Assembly: GCA_949752795.1 (NCBI GenBank)
Contig: OX457075.1
Coordinates: 8,112,001-8,176,000 of the forward strand
Direction of reading: 5' to 3'
DNA from: Hyperoodon ampullatus
Taxonomy: Eukaryota > Chordata > Mammalia > Artiodactyla > Ziphiidae
Length of the DNA stretch: 64,000 nucleotides
Shown here: positions 46,083 through 55,932 of the stretch, piece by piece
How positions within the stretch are numbered: the stretch's first letter is position 1
Layout of the letters: the number at the start of each line of letters is the position of its first letter
The notes under the pieces: model-generated
Database searches by the model: none
Told to the model about the DNA's origin: nothing
What the model saw: only the letters and a program-made list of their open reading frames with translations
Translations under genes and position numbers: made by a program

Positions 46083-46126
<44 letters not shown>

Positions 46127-46189
46127 AATCACCTTGCTGTACACCTGAAACTAACACAATATTGTAAATCAACTATACTTCAAAAAAAA
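45970..46189 (+). mobile_element. L1 3'-UTR fragment inserted in MIR
   Basis: 'aacaaggacctactgtacag', 'cacagggagctattctcaat', a TA tract (46087-46123), then 'ctgtacacctgaaactaaca' and 'gtaaatcaactatacttca', ending in A's. Duplication aaatctacatgcca (45956-45969) / aaatcttcatgcca (46190-46203), one mismatch. Confidence 0.93.
46087..46123. repeat. (TA)n microsatellite inside L1 3' UTR
   Basis: A nearly pure TA run of about 18 units at the same L1 3'-UTR position as the tract at 5790-5820. Confidence 0.92.
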
Positions 46190-46510
46190 AAATCTTCATG
46201 CCAGCTACATGACCTTCCTTCTTTACCTGTCCTCAGCTATGAAATGGGGACAACAGTAGTGCCCACTTCAGAGTATAAAGTTAAAACATTCAAAATTAAA
46301 ACAGATGATAAAAATGAAACGTGCCACTACACTTGAGTAAATACTTAGCCATCTTTCACAATTGTATTATCATTATTGTTCCAGGAATAGACACTTCTGG
46401 CACAACTTGAGTACACAGGCACTATTTGGTCCAATCATCTCCACAGTTATGGATCCATCTAAATGTGGGATCTGTCCTTCATTCATTCACTTACTCATTC
46501 ATCCATCTAT

Positions 46511-46726
46511 CAGTGAGCATTTTCTGTAAAGGGCAAGATAGCAAATAGCTTAGGCTTTTTGGGCCATATGATCTCTGTTGTACCTACTAAATTCCATCCT
46601 TATAGTGTGAAAGAGCTGGGGACCCCACATAAACTGATGGGTGTGACTGTGTCCCATTACAACTTAATTTTTAAAAACTGGCTCTGAGCTGGATTTGGCC
46701 TGCAGGCCATAGTTCGCCGGTCCCAG
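46511..46726. mobile_element. hAT-type non-autonomous DNA transposon (MER1 group)
   Basis: 'ttttctgtaaagggcaagat', 'agcttaggctttttgggcc', 'atatgatctctgttgt', 'gatttggcctgcaggcc' and 'atagttcgccggtcccag' match the old dispersed element family read through its whole length. The terminal CAG is preserved on both sides. The precise family name is not certain. Confidence 0.75.
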
Positions 46727-47475
46727 ATGGACTGTATTACCCTTCATGCTTTAGCAGTAGTTAAGTGTTCAATAACCATCATTTCTGGTTGAGAGAGGGC
46801 TGGAGAGGAGGCATGCGTGTGTGAGAGCTGAGATGACACATTACAGTTACAAATGGGAAACTCCTTCTTTATCCATCCAATTGGTTCCCCTCTTCATCTG
46901 GCAAGAAGTTTAATGCTGATGTCCATCCAGGTAGAAAGAAAGACCCCAGCCACCCTGAGTCATGATTCTCCTTCTATAGCACCCAAACTCCTGGCATGGA
47001 GGCAGGAACTCCATCTGGCCATGGTGGCTTCCTGGACACAGATGCTTGGCCAAGATCTCCTGGACCACACAAAGAAGAAGGCCACTGCTGGTGAGGGCTG
47101 CGGGGGTGGAGGCAACTCTCTTGGGGCTGGAAGATGTCCAATTACGATGACTTGGTTTCCAATGTCTGGCTCTAGAAGAAACTTTCTCATCTTTCTATGG
47201 TGGAAGATCCTAATTATTTCATCATTTTGTTCTTGGACTTCATAAACCCACCCCCATAAACATTTATATACATGACTCAGTTTCTGGCCATTCTGACTTT
47301 CACTTATTTTTTGGTTAAGCTCATCTCTCCCTTTCATAGATCCATTTTCTCTCTCTTGTATCTTGTCTAAAGAGCTCCTGGCTGCCGTGCCTTTCATGTC
47401 CCCATGTCATTCTCCTCTGTCTTTCCAGCTTCCCCTAACTCAGGTTAGTTAAGAGAAGGGTGCAAGTGGGAACAG
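46727..47475. other. unclassified DNA
   Basis: No gene or clear repeat. The plus frame of 130 codons at 46853 and the minus frame of 145 codons at 47397-46960 overlap each other and show no domain. Confidence 0.35.
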
Positions 47476-47479
47476 AGGA

Positions 47480-48110
47480 AATAAAATAATTGCATGAAGG
47501 GGAATATTGAACTTCTAATGCACTGTAATTACCAAGTGATCTTATCTCACCTGTGATGGGTCCCAGTGGGATTTATGGCCATATTAGCAGTGGTTTTCCC
47601 ATTACATTACTTAATGAATAATGTCTAAGCTAATAACCCGCCAAAACACCCCAGTAACAACAGCATAACTCCCTTCACTGTAATTATTATTTTTTCCTAA
47701 TGTGGTGGTTTTTATATAAATACTGATGTTTCTTTACTAGGTCTTTGTATAACTACTTGCTTAAATAATGGGCCCTATTAAATTGCCATCAGCGGTAGCG
47801 GGCCATATGTTAGTTTTCTACTGATATCTTTCTACTGATGGACTTGGGTTTTCAGGCTCTCCTAGGGCCCTCCTTCCCCCTGCCCACCCCCTCACAGCCT
47901 CCTTCCCACCCCCCTACCTGGCGTTGGTGGCATTTAGAGAAGCAGAAAGAGGGCCTCAGCTGTGCAAACACAGTACTTGTGTTTATTTTGGTAGCCTCCG
48001 AAATATTTGTTGAAAGTTATTCGAGCAGAAAGGCTGAATGGAGATCATTGCAATGTGTCAAATTAAGGAGTGCTTAATGCCTGCCTAATCTCTTGGTAAT
48101 TACTGTTGGG
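47480..48110. promoter_or_regulatory. candidate conserved non-coding region
   Basis: A repeat-free, largely A/T-rich block of about 630 bp. Homeodomain-like TAAT/ATTA cores are dense: 'gcactgtaattaccaag' (47521), 'attacattacttaatgaata' (47601), 'ctgtaattattatttttt' (47679), 'cctattaaattgccatcag' (47773) and 'cttggtaattactgttg' (48093). 'gatcttatctcacctgtga' (47539) adds GATA-like and E-box-like words. This composition is typical of conserved developmental enhancers; actual conservation was not measured. Confidence 0.4.
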
Positions 48111-48558
48111 GCAGCGGAAGCCTTCAGAGCCTGGGAAGAAAGCTAATGATAGTGAGAGACATCAGGCTGCCCGGGCACCATGGCATTGCTCCTTGGCACA
48201 ATTAGAGGCCCTACTTGGATTTGAGAGATGGAAGTTCTGGCACTTCAGAGGGAGAGGATTGGCCTTTGGAGAGGAGGGGTCAGACAGGAGTGTCAGCCGG
48301 GGTCACTGGACAGGGGACTCCTTCAGCTGGGTGTCACTTTCCTAATGGTGTTCTAAAATGTGACAGCCTGTGCGTGTGTGCGCGCGCACGTGTGTGTAGC
48401 TGCACACACATGAATGTCTGACCTCAAGGTGTTTGGTGGAAGACAGACAGAGAGTTTTCTTCCTAATTTTCCCATCTTTGTCTATCTTTGTGTCATCCAG
48501 TCTCTCGCCTTTCTGATTCTTTCTCTTTGGCTTAATTTTCTTTCTTTCCGAATACCTC

Positions 48559-48590
<32 letters not shown>

Positions 48591-49005
48591 ATGATCTTTG
48601 CCTGTGTTTTCCAGCTTCTCGGCCTACCACCCCCCACCCCATCTCCATTGCTCTCTCTGGCTGATCTCTTTCACCAGCATTTACCTCAATCCATCAAGAA
48701 TTTTTATAGAAGCAGAAAACAGTCAGGAAGCAGGTAAGGAAGAAGAAAATAAAATCCTTAACAATACCCCCAAAATCCACCTAAAGAGGATGGAGAAAAA
48801 TGGGAATTTAAAGAGCCCAGCAATCAAATTCACAGAGAAAAAATTGGAAAACATGAAGTCTCTGACAGAGAGATCTGTGGTGGAAAAATCGTGTGAAAGG
48901 AAAATTGCACTTCAGAGATCAGAGGAAATACTTTAATACTATAAATTCCTAATAAAACAGTTGGAACCCAGCCCCAGAGTTCACTAGGAGCCTCAGGGAT
49001 CTGAC
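48111..49005. other. unclassified DNA with GT/GC and CT simple repeats
   Basis: A purine/pyrimidine alternating tract (tgtgcgcgcgcacgtgtg type) lies at 48370-48402 and a (CT)n run at 48563-48590. A possible exon-like segment with acceptor and donor motifs is at 48615-48733 (see findings). The 112-codon frame across it is Lys/Glu-rich after residue 40 and unmatched to any protein I know. Confidence 0.4.
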
Positions 49006-49009
49006 AGTG

Positions 49010-49190
49010 GCCCTCGGCAGGGGTTCAGCCGTGTGGGCTTCAGTCCCAGCTGTATCACCCGCTAGTCTGGTGACTTTGAAGAAGACATTTAACTCATTTG
49101 TAAATGGGGAAGTACTTAGCTACCAGGGGCGGTGTAAGAATCAAAGGAAATGCTCTGAAAAGAATAAAATGCTATGAGTCAGTCAATCAA
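49010..49190 (+). mobile_element. MIR SINE
   Basis: 'gtgtgggcttcagtcccagc', 'gtctggtgactttgaagaa', 'ctcatttgtaaatgggga' and 'gtgtaagaatcaaagga' appear in MIR order. Confidence 0.75.
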
Positions 49191-49194
49191 ACAA

Positions 49195-50485
49195 TTAAGC
49201 AAGCCATCAACAGGGATTAATGTGCAACGCACAGATAATTCAAAGGCTCACAACTTGGTATAATTACACAGATCATCACTGCCGCTGGCTTAGTCAGGAG
49301 CGATTGCTTGGAAGGGTTGTTACCTTTTTGCACAGAGTGGACTGGAAGGGACGGAACTCTGTGCCTTCCTGGATATTTCTCCAGCCACGCTTGGGATCTC
49401 AGGGGACCCAGGGATGTAGCGAGTGCCTGCAGGGCACCAGGCAGGGAAGCCCTGGGCTTGAGGACAGAGGACGTCAGAAGGTAGACGTGAGTTTTAATTG
49501 CAGTGCGGAGGGACCAAAGATAAGGGAACGTGAGTTACTTCTGAGGGGATATTGGACGTCATGTCAGGAGATGGCAGGGAGATACGGCGTCTTGTTTTTC
49601 CACACGTTGTGTCTTGCTGATTTCTACTTGGTCATGAAAGTCTGGGGCAGCAGAAGGAAGGAAATCTGAGGTCAACCAGTGGTTCTTTGGAATCTCCATC
49701 CTGTGTTGAAAGGAGGATGCTATAAACGGAGTGCCCTCTGGGATGAGACATCATCTCAAATATGGAAGCCTCCTAATCAAGAAAGAAGGACAGCCTCCTT
49801 TTGGGACAAAATTCTGGACCATCCAGTGCAGAAGAGCCCTTCAAGGCAATTTCAAGACCCCTCGTTTTGGAGGTGAAGCTGAAGCAGAGGATGGAAATTC
49901 TTTGCCTCCCAGCTTCTCCCTCTGAGGAGTCTGGTACCAAAGGCCTCTCCCTGGTGAGCATAACTGTGTATAAATGGTGAGCATCTTTAGATTTCCTAAT
50001 AATCAGCTGAATGGATGTTGTTTTCCCAAAGGACAGTTCTATTCGTAGACCTGTCTGAACAGCAGCCGTGGTACCTGATTGGAGAGAATATAGTCAATTC
50101 AGCAGGCTCGTAACTTAAGAGTTTCTTTGACTTCCTACTGGGCAGAGTCGAGCCTCTCTCCCAGCTGTGGTTGGAAATTCAGTCTTCCAGAGAAGACGCA
50201 GAAAGGCTGGCCAGGGCCTCTACCCTCTGCTCCTGCTGTAGACAATTTGCTGGGTCGGTGATGCTTCCTGGGGACCAAAGACCTTGGTGTCAGCTTGATG
50301 GTCCTTCCCTGCCAAGGATGCCCATCCTCTCCTTAGCAGAGTGGGAGCTGTGAGAGGTGACGGTGCAGAGGGAACCCAGGTTCTGCGAGAGACCGGCTGG
50401 GAAAGGCATAGGAATGGTGCCGGCGTCCGATGGAGGGAGACAGAGGGGACGGTAGGTCAGTGATGGAGGAAGGCGAAGGGGACAG
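49195..50485. other. unclassified DNA
   Basis: No gene or repeat recognised. The plus frame of 149 codons (49220-49669) has no domain, no splice context and a composition like its non-coding surroundings. Confidence 0.35.
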
Positions 50486-50489
50486 ACAG

Positions 50490-50900
50490 TCTGAACCGTC
50501 CGGTTCCCATCGCAGAGCTTGGCAAGCAAGAGGTTCATCATTAACTGTCCAACGGTGGTTTTAATCAGCTCTGTTCCTCCGTGGAAGATAGATTTAATAT
50601 CAAGGCACGTTTTCAGAGCCATTAGTTTAATTATGACAGGTGTCTGCAAACTGGACGACTCTGCTTTCAGACCTGAGTGACACTATTTAATGCTCCAGGC
50701 CCAGGGGACGCTGGGTTACTTTACCAAAATGAGCCTCCATTAAAAGTCTAAGTGATTTTCGTCTCCCCTTCTCGCCTGTTTCTCCTTGCCCTCTGCCTTT
50801 ATCTGCTACCGTCCACGTCAAAAGCAGGAAACAGATAGAAAATTATGCTCCCGTAGAAGAGAAAATCATTTGCTTGCCCATTAGAACTCGGCTCACTGGG
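50490..50900. promoter_or_regulatory. candidate conserved non-coding element
   Basis: A repeat-free block with 'ggttcatcattaactgtcc' (50532), 'ggttttaatcagctctgtt' (50556), 'gatagatttaatatcaagg' (50586), 'attagtttaattatgacag' (50622) and 'aaaatgagcctccattaaa' (50725). Repeated TAAT cores, TAATCC/TTAATC words and TGACAG suggest an enhancer-like element. Conservation not measured. Confidence 0.35.
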
Positions 50901-51415
50901 GCTCCCAGCAGCTGAGTTCCTGGTCAGGAGAAAGCTGTTATCATTTCCTTCTCTTTCCAGAAATAGTTAGCACCATGTCTAGGGTAACTGCCTGCTGGCG
51001 TTGTGTGTTTGGTGGAGACTGCTAGCAGGGCTGCTCCCTGACTCAAGGGATGGTGAACTTGCCTGTGCTCCCTGTGTGGGCAGAGGCAGTGCGGGAGGTG
51101 CTGGCAGCGTGGAGGCTGGGAGCGGGCAAGCCCAGCGGTCCAGAGCACCCACGTCTCAGCCTGGAGCCTGGCGCTCCGCTACTCTGTGCATCTCCTGGGC
51201 TCCCATCCTTTACGAGAGTTTCCTCTCCCAAGATGGCCCCATCTGTCCCCAGACCTTACCCTTTGATTGACCAGCTGGTCCACACTGGCTGGGTGATCAG
51301 GGGCCGAGCACAAGGGTTCCTAAAACTTGTATCTACAGGTGCAAATGGTCGGGCTAGAGGAATAGTGCTTTTCAAAGTTTTTCTGTTTGTTTGTGTGTTT
51401 TGTAAATATTTTGTA
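50901..51415. other. unclassified GC-moderate DNA
   Basis: No repeat recognised. The plus frame starting at 51050 (191 codons) is GC-rich unique DNA that then reads antisense through an older SINE (about 51427-51545), so its length is partly repeat-derived. Confidence 0.4.
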
Positions 51416-51419
51416 ACAC

Positions 51420-51545
51420 GGTTTTACCTTTTTTTCTGGCTGCACCGCACTGCACGTGGCATCTCAGTTCCCGGACTAGGGATGGAACCTGCACCTTCTG
51501 CATTGGAAGTGTGGAGTCTTAACCAGTGGACACCCATGGAAGTCC
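51420..51545 (-). mobile_element. older CHR-type tRNA SINE, partial
   Basis: On the minus strand: 'ggacttccatgggtgtcc', 'actggttaagactccac', 'gggaactgagatgcc' and a T-tract tail on the left (51426-51435). Strongly diverged from the young copies, similar in age to the one at 20485. Confidence 0.75.
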
Positions 51546-51599
51546 AGACTTTTTCTGTTTTGTTGAAACATAAGGATGTTTTTAAAAATGGCATCTTAG

Positions 51600-51816
51600 G
51601 GCTTCCCTGGTGGCGCAGTGGTTGAGAGTCCGCCTGCCGATGCAGGGGACGCGGGTCGTGCCCCGGTCCGGGAAGATCCCACATGCTGCAGAGCGGCTGG
51701 GCCCGTGAGCCATGGCCACTGAGCTTGCGCGTCTGGAGCCTGTGCTCCGCAACAGGAGAGGCCACAACAGGGAGAGGCATGCGTACCGCAAAAAATAAAT
51801 AAATAAATAAATAAAT
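51600..51816 (+). mobile_element. CHR SINE, short form with (AAAT)n tail
   Basis: Head GGGCTTCCCTGGTGG to 'gcgtaccgc', then a tail of A's followed by six or seven AAAT units. The B-box region reads gcgggtcgtgcc, missing one T. Duplication aaaatggcatcttag (51585-51599) / aaaatggcatcatag (51817-51831), one mismatch. Confidence 0.95.
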
Positions 51817-51831
51817 AAAATGGCATCATAG

Positions 51832-53470
51832 TTGTCCCCACATTAAGATGAATAAAGAGAGCCATCTGGCAGCCATGTGGCCCGCTCACTGGACTGCCCT
51901 CTCCTGCCTCAGGGAGACGCTCACGAGCCCAGGGCCCAGACCACCTGCAGACGACAGCCTCTGAGAACCCACCTGGCTTTGCTGTGTGTGACTCCTGAGG
52001 CTGGGACCCTCATCCCAGGGAATCATCCTGGCAGAGGTAGCTGATTGGGTCAGAACACAGCAGAGATGAGGGGCCTCCAGGTTGGGGCTGAGGATACATT
52101 TTGTTTCTCTGGTTAGTTTATATCCAAGGTCGGGATGCCTAGGTAGACCATCAGGCCGGGGAGCACTGTTTCTTACCTTGTCCTTCAAGATCACTTCCGG
52201 GCTCTTTCTGCAAAGGATGGGGAGGCCAGACAGAAGTGTGGCCCGGCCTCATGCCTGCCCGCAGCGCCAGGGACGGGGGAGGCCAGCCTGACGCCTGTCC
52301 TGCCCTGTCCTGACGCCTAATGGGGTAGCTGAGCTGGGCTCCTCCCCTGGTGTACAGGGACCTCTGCTGCACGGCCAGGCGGAGAGAGAGAGAAAGAGAG
52401 AGAGAGAGGGGAACCCAGGCTGATCATCGGCCCCGCCTTCCCAAGGAGCTGCATTCACCGCGGCCCTGACCACCGCAACAAGGCAGCTCCTACCAGAAAG
52501 CTCCCCAGCTTCTGCTCTCCCGACCCGGGGAAGGTCAGACCAGGCCTGACCTTCTCGGTTCTTTTTTAACTTCTCCTTTCAAAGTAGAAACCCATCATCA
52601 ATCTCTGCAGACCAAAGGAATCAAATGAACTTCAGGAAGGGCCTGCTCTGTGTTGCTCAGGACCCGCCCTTTGCTGTGTGGCTGTACTGGAACCACGCTT
52701 GGAGGCCTCAGAATATGTGGGGTGCTTTGCTTTTGCTCCTTCAAAAGGAGTTTGTGTGAGGGAAGGTTGAGAGGAAGAATCCTTGGGGCAAGTTTTCGGT
52801 GAAATCACTGATGATGAAAGCTCACCCCTCTGAGCAACTTCAAGCCCACCTGTTCTGTCGGGGCTGCCCCAGGTCACCTTCTGCAAAGTCCCTCACTCTC
52901 AAGGGAGGACGGGGCCATTCTGTGCTCATTTGTTTATTCCCTTGGTTCACTCACTCAGGCACGAACTCAATCATCAACGCGGGGAGCAGACAGCCCCCGT
53001 ATCTGTGATATGGTATCTGACGGGAAGGAGGTTCCTGGGATCATCTGCATCCATTAATCCAGGAAGCCCTGCCTTTCCACCCAAGAAGGGGGTCCTGGCT
53101 GTTCGCTGGGAATCCCTTCTCTTAGGGATAACGATGGAGGGCGAATGGTGATGCCCATTGGAATCAGTAAAAGCTGAGCCCCTTGGGCTGCCTGACATCT
53201 CATTGCACCCGGATGTTACCCAAGGCCATGGACGTTTTTCCTTGGGAGCCTGGAGGATACGGTCCTGCATTGCAGCCTTTGCAAATACAGCAGGAGCTGC
53301 ACGCTGGAGGGTTGACGCATATTTTGTGGAGTTCGTGCATCTAGTGGGTGTTAGGGACACCCTTCGAGGAACAATCGGAGGTAGAGGAGGATGACGTCAT
53401 GCCCTTCCTTGTCTGGTGGCTCTCGCTGGGGAACGCCCTCGCCCCTCATTTCTGCAAGCTCTGCCCTCCA
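51832..53470. other. unclassified GC-moderate DNA
   Basis: No gene or repeat recognised. A (GA)n tract lies at 52381-52410 and CpG-containing sequence at 52230-52330. Many overlapping 70-128 codon frames on both strands are mutually exclusive and none has a recognised domain. Confidence 0.4.
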
Positions 53471-53559
53471 CGGACCCCCTTCACACCTACGAGCACGATT
53501 CCTCTTCTTCTCCGCCGAGCACTGGTCTGCTCCACACTCTTGACCATTTGCTTCCACTT

Positions 53560-54245
53560 TACTGCACTTCACAGATTTTGGGTTTGTTACAAATGGAAGG
53601 TTTGTGGCAACCCTACGTCGAACAAGTCCATCCCCCCATTTTCCCAACAGCATCTGCTTGCTTCGTATCTGTGTGTCACATTTTGGTAATTCTCGCAGTG
53701 TTTCAAACTTGTTCATTATTATTATAAGTATCGTGATGGTCTGTGATCAGTGACCTTTGATGTTACCACTGCTACTCGGTGAAGCCTCAGAGGATGGGTA
53801 GCATGTTTCAGCAATAAAGTATTCTTTAATTAAGGTGTGTACATTCTGTATTTTAGACATAATGCTGTTGCACACTAAATAGACTACAGGGTAGTGTAAA
53901 TATAACTTTTTTTTTTCGGTACACGGGCCTCTCACTGTTGTGGCCTCTCCCGTTGCGGAGCACAGGCTCCGGACGCGCAGGCTCAGCGGCCATGGCTCAC
54001 GGGCCCAGCCGCTCTGCAGCATGTGGGATCTTCCTGGACCGGGGCACGAACCCGTGTCCCTTGCATCGGCAGGCGGATTCTCAACCACTGCACCACCAGG
54101 GAAGCCCAAACATAACTTTTATATGCATTGGGAAACCAAAAAATGTTTGTGGGACTTGCTTTATTGTGATATTCACTTTACACTCACTTTATTACGGGGT
54201 TGTCTGGAGCTGAACCTGCAGTATGTCCGAGGTCTGCCTGCACGT
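53560..54245 (+). mobile_element. Tigger1-type DNA transposon relic (3' end)
   Basis: Words in Tigger order: 'tggaaggtttgtggcaaccc', 'ttttcccaacagcatctgct', 'gtgtcacattttggtaattc', 'tctgtgatcagtgacctttg' and 'agacataatgctgttgcac'. The terminal inverted repeat region follows ('acttgctttattgtgatatt', 'gtatgtccgaggtctgcctg'). A CHR SINE is inserted at 53911. Pogo/Tigger family, Tc1/mariner superfamily; the transposase gene is missing. Confidence 0.85.
53911..54107 (-). mobile_element. CHR SINE, short form, inside Tigger relic
   Basis: Minus-strand copy with 'ttttttcggtacacgggcc' and head ending 'gggaagccc'. Duplication aaatataactttt (53898-53910) / aaacataactttt (54108-54120), one mismatch. Confidence 0.95.
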
Positions 54246-54484
54246 AGTCTGAGTTGAACCCTGGCTCTTCCTTAGGCTGAGTCCTGTTCCCTCAAGGAGA
54301 CTGGAAGTGCTGACAGACCAGGGCCATCTCTCTCTCCCCTTGCCTCCCCCAGTCTCTAGGGTCCCTAGTATATCACCCGGGAGAAACTTGAGCACATAGA
54401 TACACCTGTAAGATTTAGTTGACTCTCTTCAGAAACACTTTCGACACCAAGGGGGGAAAGCGGGGACGGGGTCGGGGTGGGATG

Positions 54485-54595
54485 AACTGGGAGATTGGGA
54501 TTGACATATATACACTAATATGTATAAAATAGATAACTAATAAGAACCTGCTGTATAAAAATAAATTAATTAAATTAAATTTTTTTTAAAAAAGA
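54485..54595 (+). mobile_element. L1 3'-UTR fragment
   Basis: 'gggattgacatatatacact', 'aataagaacctgctgtataa' and an A/T-rich end matching the L1 3'-UTR segment before the TA tract. The 'gggattgacatatatacact' word is a common 5' truncation zone of these L1s. Confidence 0.8.
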
Positions 54596-55673
54596 AACTC
54601 TTTCAGTGGAGTGTTGTTTACAAACCGTGTTCAAATATTCTCTTGACGCCTCCTGGCCTGGAAATTCAGTTTAAAATTTTCCAGCTTCCATCAGTCTTAA
54701 AAGAAGTAAGTGCTGGTAGGATGCAGTGTCACCAGACAGTGCTGCCTGGTACATACTGAAGAGGTGAAAGGGCCTAGCTGTTTGGGAGATGCAGAATTGA
54801 CATTTCCTTCTCTCCTGATTGCCCAGAAGAGAGGCTTCCAGGAAACTTGAGCAGAGAAGAACTTCCAGGTCCATACATCTTCTAGACATGGTGGAATGAA
54901 GCTCATGGTTCCAAGGCCTTTGATGAATATTAAAAACCCATCTCTGCATACCTCTCACATTCTGTGTAAAGAAACCCCAGAAAACAACAACATTTCTCCA
55001 TTTCTTTGTGGGCCTTCCTTCTTAGGTAGAAGCAGTTACATCTGTTTGTTTTATCTATAGACCCTGTCGAGAGGATGTGGTAATGAGTTTTGTACATTAG
55101 ACAACCAGACAAAATGCAGAGTCCATATAACAAATTATACATATAAGATTCAACCCCAGGATATGAAAATCGAGCATTTGTAGAAGGCATAAGTTGCCAC
55201 AGGACAGGAACTGTAACTCAAGGGCTGACAAACTGTGCAGGTTCAAAAGGGCTACTTATTTTTTAATTTGATAGCAGAAGTTCACAGCTTCAAAATTGCA
55301 ATATCATATTATATTACTTCCAAGTGACTTTACTTTCTAATTATAACAGATGCAACAGTGCTTTGTAACTGGGCTCTATTCTTTTTCCCTTTCTAAAAAA
55401 GGCGAGAAAAATAAGCAGATTTTTAAAAAATGCACAGAGTAATTAGTTTAGTGACTAATTAGTTGAAATCATTGTGACTAGTTTACATTACTGACGTCGC
55501 AGCAAGTTGCTTGGAAAAAATGCAGGGTAGGGTAGAGACTGCTCAGAACATTTCAGGTTATGAATTTGTACAGAACTGATCAGGCTGGGGATTGTTTGTA
55601 TTATGATTCATCTGAAAATGGTTAAGTATGGACAGTTTTTAAAGGTTTTCTTAGCTTGTCTTTTCCAGGGATT
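54596..55673. other. unclassified DNA, possibly constrained at 55290-55560
   Basis: No gene or repeat recognised. 55430-55500 carries 'agagtaattagtttagtgac' and 'taattagttgaaatcattg', a cluster of TAATTAG homeodomain-type cores in repeat-free sequence. Frames of 86-95 codons (minus) are featureless. Confidence 0.35.
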
Positions 55674-55687
55674 AAACCTGAGTTCTT

Positions 55688-55918
55688 TTTTTTTTTTTTT
55701 TTTTTACAATGTTGTATTAGTTTCTGGTGTACAAGAAAGTGAATCAGTTATGCATATATATATATATATATATATATATTTTAGATTCTTTTGTATTATA
55801 GGTTATTACAAGATATTGAATATAGCTTCCTGTGCTGTACAGTAGATCCTTGTTGTTTATCTATTTTATATAAAGTAGTGTGTATCTGTTAATCCCAAGC
55901 CCCTAATTTATCCCTTCC
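55688..55918 (-). mobile_element. L1 3'-UTR fragment, short 5'-truncated insertion
   Basis: The T run 55686-55705 is the A tail of a minus-strand insertion. It is followed by antisense 'acaatgttgtattagtttct', a TA tract, and 'gctgtacagtagatccttgt'. The duplication aaacctgagttctt is exact over 14 bp (55674-55687 and 55919-55932). Confidence 0.96.
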
Positions 55919-55932
55919 AAACCTGAGTTCTT

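Larger units (their letters stand above)
45890..46310 (+). mobile_element. MIR SINE split by an L1
   Basis: The left half ('gagagtttgggccctggaac', 'agtgtctagattctagtg') and right half ('ccagctacatgaccttcctt', 'tcagctatgaaatggggac') together make one MIR. The L1 3' end at 45970-46189 lies between them. Confidence 0.8.

Noticed and set aside
49220..49669. 149-codon plus-strand open frame
   Set aside because: No domain, no splice-site structure, composition like the surrounding DNA.
51050..51625. 191-codon plus-strand open frame
   Set aside because: Its second half reads antisense through an older tRNA-derived SINE and its end enters another SINE. The first half has no recognised domain.
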